Below, piece by piece: positions 58,601-64,000 of a stretch of 64,000 nucleotides of DNA. A model generated the notes under the pieces. The model did no database searches and had not been told where the DNA came from. It worked only from the letters and a program-made list of their open reading frames with translations. This DNA is from Sipunculus nudus (taxonomy: Eukaryota; Annelida; Sipuncula; Golfingiida; Sipunculidae). Every line of letters starts with the position of its first letter. Position 1 is the stretch's first letter. The position numbers were made by a program, and so were the translations under genes. The stretch is taken from NCBI GenBank assembly GCA_026874595.1, contig CM049314.1, forward strand, positions 57,956,300 through 58,020,299, in the 5' to 3' direction.

Positions 58601-61600
58601 AGTTGCAGATGGGTAGAGGCATTTGTTACAGCAGTTCAAAGAAATACTAAATTCATAAAAACACTTGGTCATTAGGCCGTACTGAGCACGAACCACAAGG
58701 ACATGATAATCTAGTGGTGTGATTATTGAAATAGGCTAGTATTATGTATGTGTAACAGTTTACTGTACCCTTTATGAAAGTTGGCGGTGAGTGTATTATT
58801 ATTATTTTTTTGGAGGCTCTAAGCATGAGTGACAAACCACAAGCTGCTAAAGGAGCTACTTGTCAAGGTCAAGAGACTATCAACAGGAAAGTATGTATGC
58901 TGTGCCAGTCTGATGCTGAAGGGTTGGTGCAACATCGCCGTCAAGACTCCTACCAGCGTGTGCTGGACATAATATAGGGAGAGGGTCAGTATGCATGAAG
59001 ACAACTATGTTGAGCTCCAACGATGACTGCAAAGCTGTACAAAGAACACATTCTGTACACATCAGGCAGTGTATCATCGTAGTTGCTATGCAAATGCAAC
59101 TAATAAAGACCAAACCCAGCGTGCCCGAGACCGTCATGCACATGTATTAGCTACTGGCTACCACACTGCCAAGAAACGTGGACAGAAAAGAGGGAGCACT
59201 GCAATGGGTGAATCAGGTTAATCAACATCTGGCTCTTTAACACCATCCACACGGTCCTGTACATGTTCGTTGGATAAGAAACAATGTTTCTTTTGTCAGA
59301 AAGATGATGGTGAACTGCTCTATCAGGTAAGAACAGTCAAAGCTGTGAAATCTCTTTAAAGAAGTTGTTGAAAGATCCAATAATGACAAACTGAAAACAA
59401 GACTGAACACATGCATTGCACTAGGGAATGCGCATTCAATTGATGTTCGGTACCACAAAACCTGTTGGACAAAGCATTTTTTTCCATGGACAGCAAGAAA
59501 CGAGCACCATTTGAAGCAGAAAAGGCCGCCAAGATCCCTTGCTACAGCATGCAAATCTGATCGAGCTGATCAACTTCATTGATGTCCAAACACAGAACCA
59601 AGCATACCTACCTATGGAAGATATCGAAACGACATATGTTAATATGCTTGGCCCAAAAGGCTTGGAAAACCTACATTCAATAGAAAGTGGTTGAAAGAAA
59701 AGATCTGCAATGTCTTGCCACACTTTAAGTCCTGCCTTTAAAAATCGAAGGAAATCAGCTGTTCTCTATTCCCCAGGTGAATGTGAGGAAAGCATGGTCA
59801 ATACTGCGATGGAAAGTCATGGTGAAGAGAACAACATGCAGACAATCTACAAGGCAGCAGAGGTATTGAGAAAAAGCATTGCAAACTTTACCAAATTAGC
59901 CACTGATACAAACACCATATGGTCAACAGTGACATCCAGGACGTTCCAGCTGAACTATATACCCTAATCCGCTGGATCATGATAAGACCTGCTGACAGCA
60001 TGGAAACTCAAAGTAGGACCAAAGTTGTTGACAGAGCAGCAGTCACAGTGAGCCAGAACATCATGTATGGATTCAAATCCAACCGACAGGTCAAGTACAG
60101 GCCAAGAAGAGAATCAGCAGCGTTCAGGCCACCTCATGCACGAGAAAACACACAGGTCCTGGGACTGGCTCTTATTGTTCATCGCGACACCCGCAACAAG
60201 ATTCTGTTGGATCTGCTCAGTGCACATGATTATTGTGTACCGTATTGCCGTACCCTACTAATTGAAACAGCTCTGGCCAATGCTGTTGTAAAAAACATCC
60301 GAGAGTTCTGAGGTCTGCATGTACCACCTTTCTTGAAGAAGGGTGCCTTTGTGTTCTTCGCAGTAGATAACATAGACCATTAGGAGGACACTGCTGATGA
60401 GAAAGGAACCATCCATGGAACGATTACTGGTGTATACCAGAAGGCAGAGATACCTAATGAACCAGTTGCACCAACCTTGAAGATTTGCGATGCCCAGAGT
60501 CTAACTGTCACTCCATACCGTGTAGATATGCTGCGCTGTGACAAGTCAAAACCACTGCTTGCCAAGAAGACAAACCACTTCATCACGAGTAAGAGAGTCT
60601 CAGGATCCTACCAGCTGGCACAACTAGGAAAGATTGTTGCCACTGTTTTATCCAGAATGGAAGCAGGGGAAGCATCAAGCAGTATTCCAGGCTGGGCAGG
60701 ATAAACCTGACTGCTGTCTGACAGCAAGCCGCTCACCCAGGTCGGAGCCCTACCACTACTCCTAGAAGTAGCACACGGGTGGTCAACCCTGCTGACTATG
60801 ATCTTTCAAGCAAGTCAACTGAGAAAGCTGTTTGTTTGTGAAGATCACCACATTGTAATTTCATTTGACATGTCTCTCTATGAGAAGGTGGTCCAGCTGC
60901 TAGATCCAAGATCTCACCTGATAAGCACAGTTGTGCCACGACTGGGAGAGCCATATGTTGTCATGGCTGTCATTCCCGCTCTTGGTGCCTCCATTGAGAA
61001 CTCCTGTATCGATGATGCATGGATAGAAGCTAATGTCTATGGGTCTGCAACAACAAGGCAAATCCTGAAGTGTACCCATTACAAGTGTGCTCTTCGTACC
61101 TATTCATATGCAGCTCTCCATGAAATGGCACTGGAGGAGTTCATCAAGGTCATCCCACAACTGAAAGAGGTCAGTATGAAGGCCACAGAGGGAATTGTCC
61201 GCCTGTTCAGAGGGGAGCAAGGACACAAAAGTTGAGTCTGTGAAACAAGCAAACACCAGCCTATTTGAGGCCTTGACCACTGCTGATGTCATCACAGTTT
61301 TCCAAGAGTTGGAGAAATAGAGATCCAAGAGTGCAATGTTCAAGGCAATGATGAAAACCTACATCGAGTGGAAGCGATCCTGCTCTTAGTCGCTGCAACC
61401 CGAAATGCTGACCTGAAACTTCATCTTCAAGCGGAAGAGTAGTTGAGTAAGTTCTTCTTCGCATTAAACCGGATTAAATACAAGCAACTCTGGCCCAGAT
61501 GCATCACAGACATGTATGATCAGAGGACCAACCACCCTGAAACCTGGAAAGAGCTGCAAGCAGGCAACATTGCAGTCATGAAGAATGACATTCCCTCTGT

Positions 61601-62387
61601 ATCCATTGGGGCTGACCATGCATGCGAACATCTGAACATGCTAATAGAAAACTCATTCTGGACTTATCGGCATCTCAAACAATGCCAATGCTAGACAGAG
61701 GTTCTTTTTTATGTCACACCATAACTCTCCCGTACTGCAAAAGCGTTCAAGAGTCAGCTTGACTTAGAATCTGACAAAACAAGAGAGCATCATGACCTTG
61801 GGCCAAGTGCTGTCAAGAAGGAGCATGTTGTTATCGACCAGATCTAGGCAGCCCTAAGGAGAAATGGAAACACATTTGCTGCTGAAATTGACAAGCTGCA
61901 CAATGTGATCACTCATGCCTACATCCCTGATGAGTATGTACTAACGATCTTGAATGCTAAAAAGACTGGTCAAAAGCTGTATGAAGACTACGTGTCAGAG
62001 AGGATCAATGGAGTTGTCAGCCTGTGGGCACCAGTAATGAAGGAGAACAACAAAATGTTTATGTCTGCAAACAAGAAAGCCAGAGTTAATCTCCGAGACA
62101 AGACTGTGGATCTAAAGGTGACCAAGAACTTATACGGCAGACTGATGGTCCGGGCCAGGTCCAGCAGAGAAATCAACCAGAAAGATGTCATTGGGAACCA
62201 TAAATTCACTCTGACACCAAGAGCCCTTTTAGCTCCAGATGGTACAATCCTGCCATGCCTTGACAAATCGAAGTTGATCCACCTCGTCAACAAGTTAACA
62301 ACAGTAGAAACTCCATAGGAAGAACTGCAGCAAGAAGATGGGATCGACCCCACACCAGATGCTCAAAAAAGCAAGACAGCCCTGGTA

Positions 62388-63041
62388 GATGGAATGGTTC
62401 TCCTACTGAAGATGGCCAAGAAACCAGCAACCATAGTCACAGTCAAAGATCTGAGTAAATGCTTCATTTACCGGCTGATGTCCCTAACACGAGATTACGA
62501 TGAAATCCTCCTCGTGTTTGACACATACAGGGATGTTTCTCTGAAGAGTGAAACAAGGGATAAAAGACGGCAAGGAAGAGCACCAATCCAGTATCAGATC
62601 AGAGATGACACAAACATAAGACATATCTCAATTAGCAGGTTCCTTTCACATGACAAGACGAAGGCTGACCTGACCAACTATCTTGCTGCTAAGACTATAA
62701 GAGTACAACAACACATCACAGAAACTGGTCATCACCTCTTCTTCAGGGCATACCAAGAACAACAAAGAACTGCATTTCCAGGACAACAATCATGAAGACA
62801 CACTGTTGATCTACCAGGCTTTCCTGGCATCACAGCGACACCCATCGGATGCACAGATGATTTTCTTCTCCCAAGACTCAGATGTCCTGGTGTTTCTCAA
62901 AACAAACTTTGGCCTTATGCTGAAGAATACGTCAATTTCCATGGCCTCTGGGGTTATAGGGATAAAGCCAATATGAAGAGCTTTAGGAACAGAGAGAGCA
63001 AAGGTTTTGCAAGGGTTCCATGCGCGTTCACAGGTGCTGAC
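62388..63041 (+). other. FEN1/XPG-like nuclease domain inside the transposon gene
   Basis: The metal-binding positions of flap nucleases can be followed: LVDGMVLL (Asp 62388-62390, like FEN1 D34), LVFDTYRDVSLKSETRDKRR (Asp 62520-62522, like D86), NNHEDTLL (62791-62799, like the E158/E160 helix but with a shortened ExE), QDSDVLVF (62875-62883, like D179/D181), and AFTGADN followed by GKATW (Asp 63039-63041, like D233 and the helix-hairpin-helix). The D179-D233 spacing is 54 residues in FEN1 and about 55 here. The frame shifts twice (near 62750 and near 63025) and returns to the original frame. Confidence 0.65.
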
Positions 63042-63350
63042 AACACTGTAAGATTCTTTCATATTGGCAAAGCAACATGGCTGCAAGTCTGCATGAAGGC
63101 AGACAGAGATGTAATCAGTCCTCTGCAGATGCTTTCAGTAGAAACAGAAATGACCGAAACTATGTTGGCCACTCTTGCCAGCTTCGTCTGTGAAGCCTAC
63201 TCCCCCAAAGGTATCTACATCGAGGCCATCTCCGAAATGCGATGGCATCTCTTTTGCAAGCATATGGCAGAAAGTGATAAGCTAGCTCTTACCCTAGGCG
63301 CTCTGAGAAAACATGTCCTTAGAGTCCATATCCAAGCCAGGGTGTGGGGA

Positions 63351-63569
63351 TAGGCCAGCATTGCTCTGCAGAATCCGCAGCTGGATCCCCTACGGAATTG
63401 CTACCACAAGGGGTCCGATGGTCAGCTGAAACCAACCATGTCAAATGCCCTTCTAACTCCCAAGGCCATCATTGAGATGGTTAGCTGTCAATGCAAAACA
63501 GACTGTTTATCTGTCAGATGTTCTTGTCGAAGAGAGAACTTATCCTGCACCGATCTTTGCCAGTATTGA
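63351..63569 (+). other. CXC-like cysteine-rich C-terminus behind an in-frame TAG
   Basis: After TAG (63351-63353) the same frame continues NPQLDPL..KPTMSNALLT and then CQCKTDC..VRCSC..ENLSCTDLCQ, ending TGA 63567-63569. Spacing C-x-C-x3-C-x5-C-x-C-x6-C-x3-C resembles tesmin/CXC-type zinc-binding motifs. One base change would make the stop, so the extension clearly belonged to the gene. Confidence 0.65.
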
Positions 63570-63802
63570 GAGTCAGAATGGTGAGGACACACTTGAACAA
63601 GTATGAAACTGATGATAACGATGGTGACATGTAAAGACTCCTTCGTTGTCTAAAAGAGTAAACCCATTTCTGTCGTGAGGAGCACGTTGGTTGTTAATGC
63701 ACCCTATGCCAGTGGAACGTTGATGTCTGATCAACTGTAGAACTGTAAAACGAATAATTTCAGTCAAACAGGTCTGTGGTTTAATCTAGCTGATTTATTT
63801 TG

Positions 63803-64000
63803 ATACCATTGGAGTCCTCGATCCTAAAAATGGTGATTTAGCTATCACAATCATATTTCTAGGTTATTTAGAAGCTGAGATGTTGAACAAAACCTTTTTC
63901 ACGGAAGCAATAAGATGGGGCCATATGTGTATCAGGGCAAATGGATACATTGTTTTTTAATTGCTTATACAATAAAATCCAAGAATGTATAGTTCTGATA
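63803..64000 (-). repeat. Right terminal inverted repeat (cut by the window end)
   Basis: Reverse complement of 58391-58600. The match is still running at 63994, so the outer end probably lies beyond 64000. Confidence 0.75.

Larger units (their letters stand above)
58825..63569 (+). pseudogene. Transposase plus FEN/XPG-like nuclease plus CXC protein, decayed
   Basis: Order of parts: CMLCQ..., VYHRSCYAN, CFFCQKDDGELLYQV and VRYHKTCW zinc-binding motifs (58880-59470); a conserved region with QNIMYGFKSNRQVKY, VLGLALIVHRDTRNK and FFAVDNID (Asp at 60366-60368), then LGASIENSCIDDAWIEANVY and ATTRQILKCTHY (60798-61100); a helical linker (61443-62318); a nuclease domain (62370-63350); and a cysteine-rich C-terminus (63486-63560). 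Stops and frameshifts occur throughout, for example TAG in the DNIDH region, TAG at 61689-61694 and TAG at 63351-63353, so it is inactive. The start is the ATG of MSDKPQAAKG. I recognise the order of conserved words from multicopy proteins in aquatic animal genomes; that part is memory, not a search. Confidence 0.65.
58391..64000 (+). mobile_element. Academ-like DNA transposon with long TIRs, right end outside the window
   Basis: At least 5.6 kb. Left terminal inverted repeat about 58391-58600; right repeat about 63803-63994 and probably beyond the window end. Inside is one decayed plus-strand gene (58825-63569) combining zinc-binding motifs, a transposase-like core, a FEN1/XPG-type nuclease and a CXC motif. 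The insertion lies just right of the last sequence shared with unit 2 (about 58330). Academ elements of the XPG branch are known to join a transposase with an XPG nuclease; assignment here is by architecture, not by search. Exact termini and target-site duplication cannot be read because the right end is cut off. Confidence 0.65.

Noticed and set aside
61988-62353. Antisense frame of 121 codons in the transposon gene (also 58880-59143, 59237-59723)
   Set aside because: The sense strand carries the recognisable motifs; these frames have none.
58825-63569. A host gene with introns
   Set aside because: The breaks are in-frame stops and small shifts without splice signals, and the whole is enclosed by inverted repeats.

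Overview
This is a eukaryotic, AT-rich, repeat-laden window. I read it as animal DNA, most likely from a mollusc and perhaps a bivalve. That rests on the mix of Tx1/L1-like and other non-LTR retrotransposons, tRNA-derived SINEs, GTCCGTC-type repeats and an Academ-like DNA transposon, plus a tandem acyl-CoA synthetase family. The species call is inference, and all comparisons were made by eye.

The backbone is a tandem segmental duplication carrying four plus-strand copies of one single-coding-exon acyl-CoA synthetase gene of the ACSF2/medium-chain-ligase type. ACS-1 (3656-5305), ACS-3 (43032-44681) and ACS-4 (53862-55511) are intact at 549 codons each. ACS-2 (25168-26818) is a pseudogene with a nonsense codon, a frameshift in the ATP-binding loop and a lost splice acceptor. 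Upstream DNA and protein signatures give two subtypes. Copies 1 and 4 share about 3.5 kb of upstream sequence (1-3641 and 50391-53848). Copies 2 and 3 share a different upstream block of about 5 kb (20.2-25.1 kb and 37.4-43.0 kb). Downstream sequence is shared by all four units, with deletions and private insertions.

Between and inside the units lie transposon remains. Unit 1 carries two non-LTR fragments (7.05-7.46 and 8.26-9.89 kb) and an LTR/Gypsy remnant (10.68-11.98 kb), all absent from unit 2, so they inserted after that duplication or were lost from unit 2. The 13.2-20.2 kb spacer has a relic resembling a LINE ORF1, a minus-strand LINE, a pogo/CENP-B-like transposase relic and a near-perfect 54-bp-arm hairpin. 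A minus-strand LINE with a zinc-knuckle ORF1 (33.7-37.1 kb) separates units 2 and 3. A LINE relic at a shared position in units 2 and 3 predates their split. About 1.2 kb at 49.2-50.4 kb is unassigned.

The most striking object is at the right edge. From about 58.39 kb to beyond the window end lies a transposon-like unit of at least 5.6 kb, bounded by long imperfect terminal inverted repeats of about 200 bp. It encloses one decayed gene with N-terminal zinc-binding motifs, a transposase-like core, a FEN1/XPG-type nuclease domain whose metal-binding acidic positions can be traced one by one, and a C-terminal CXC-like cysteine motif. This fits the Academ superfamily (XPG-bearing branch) best.
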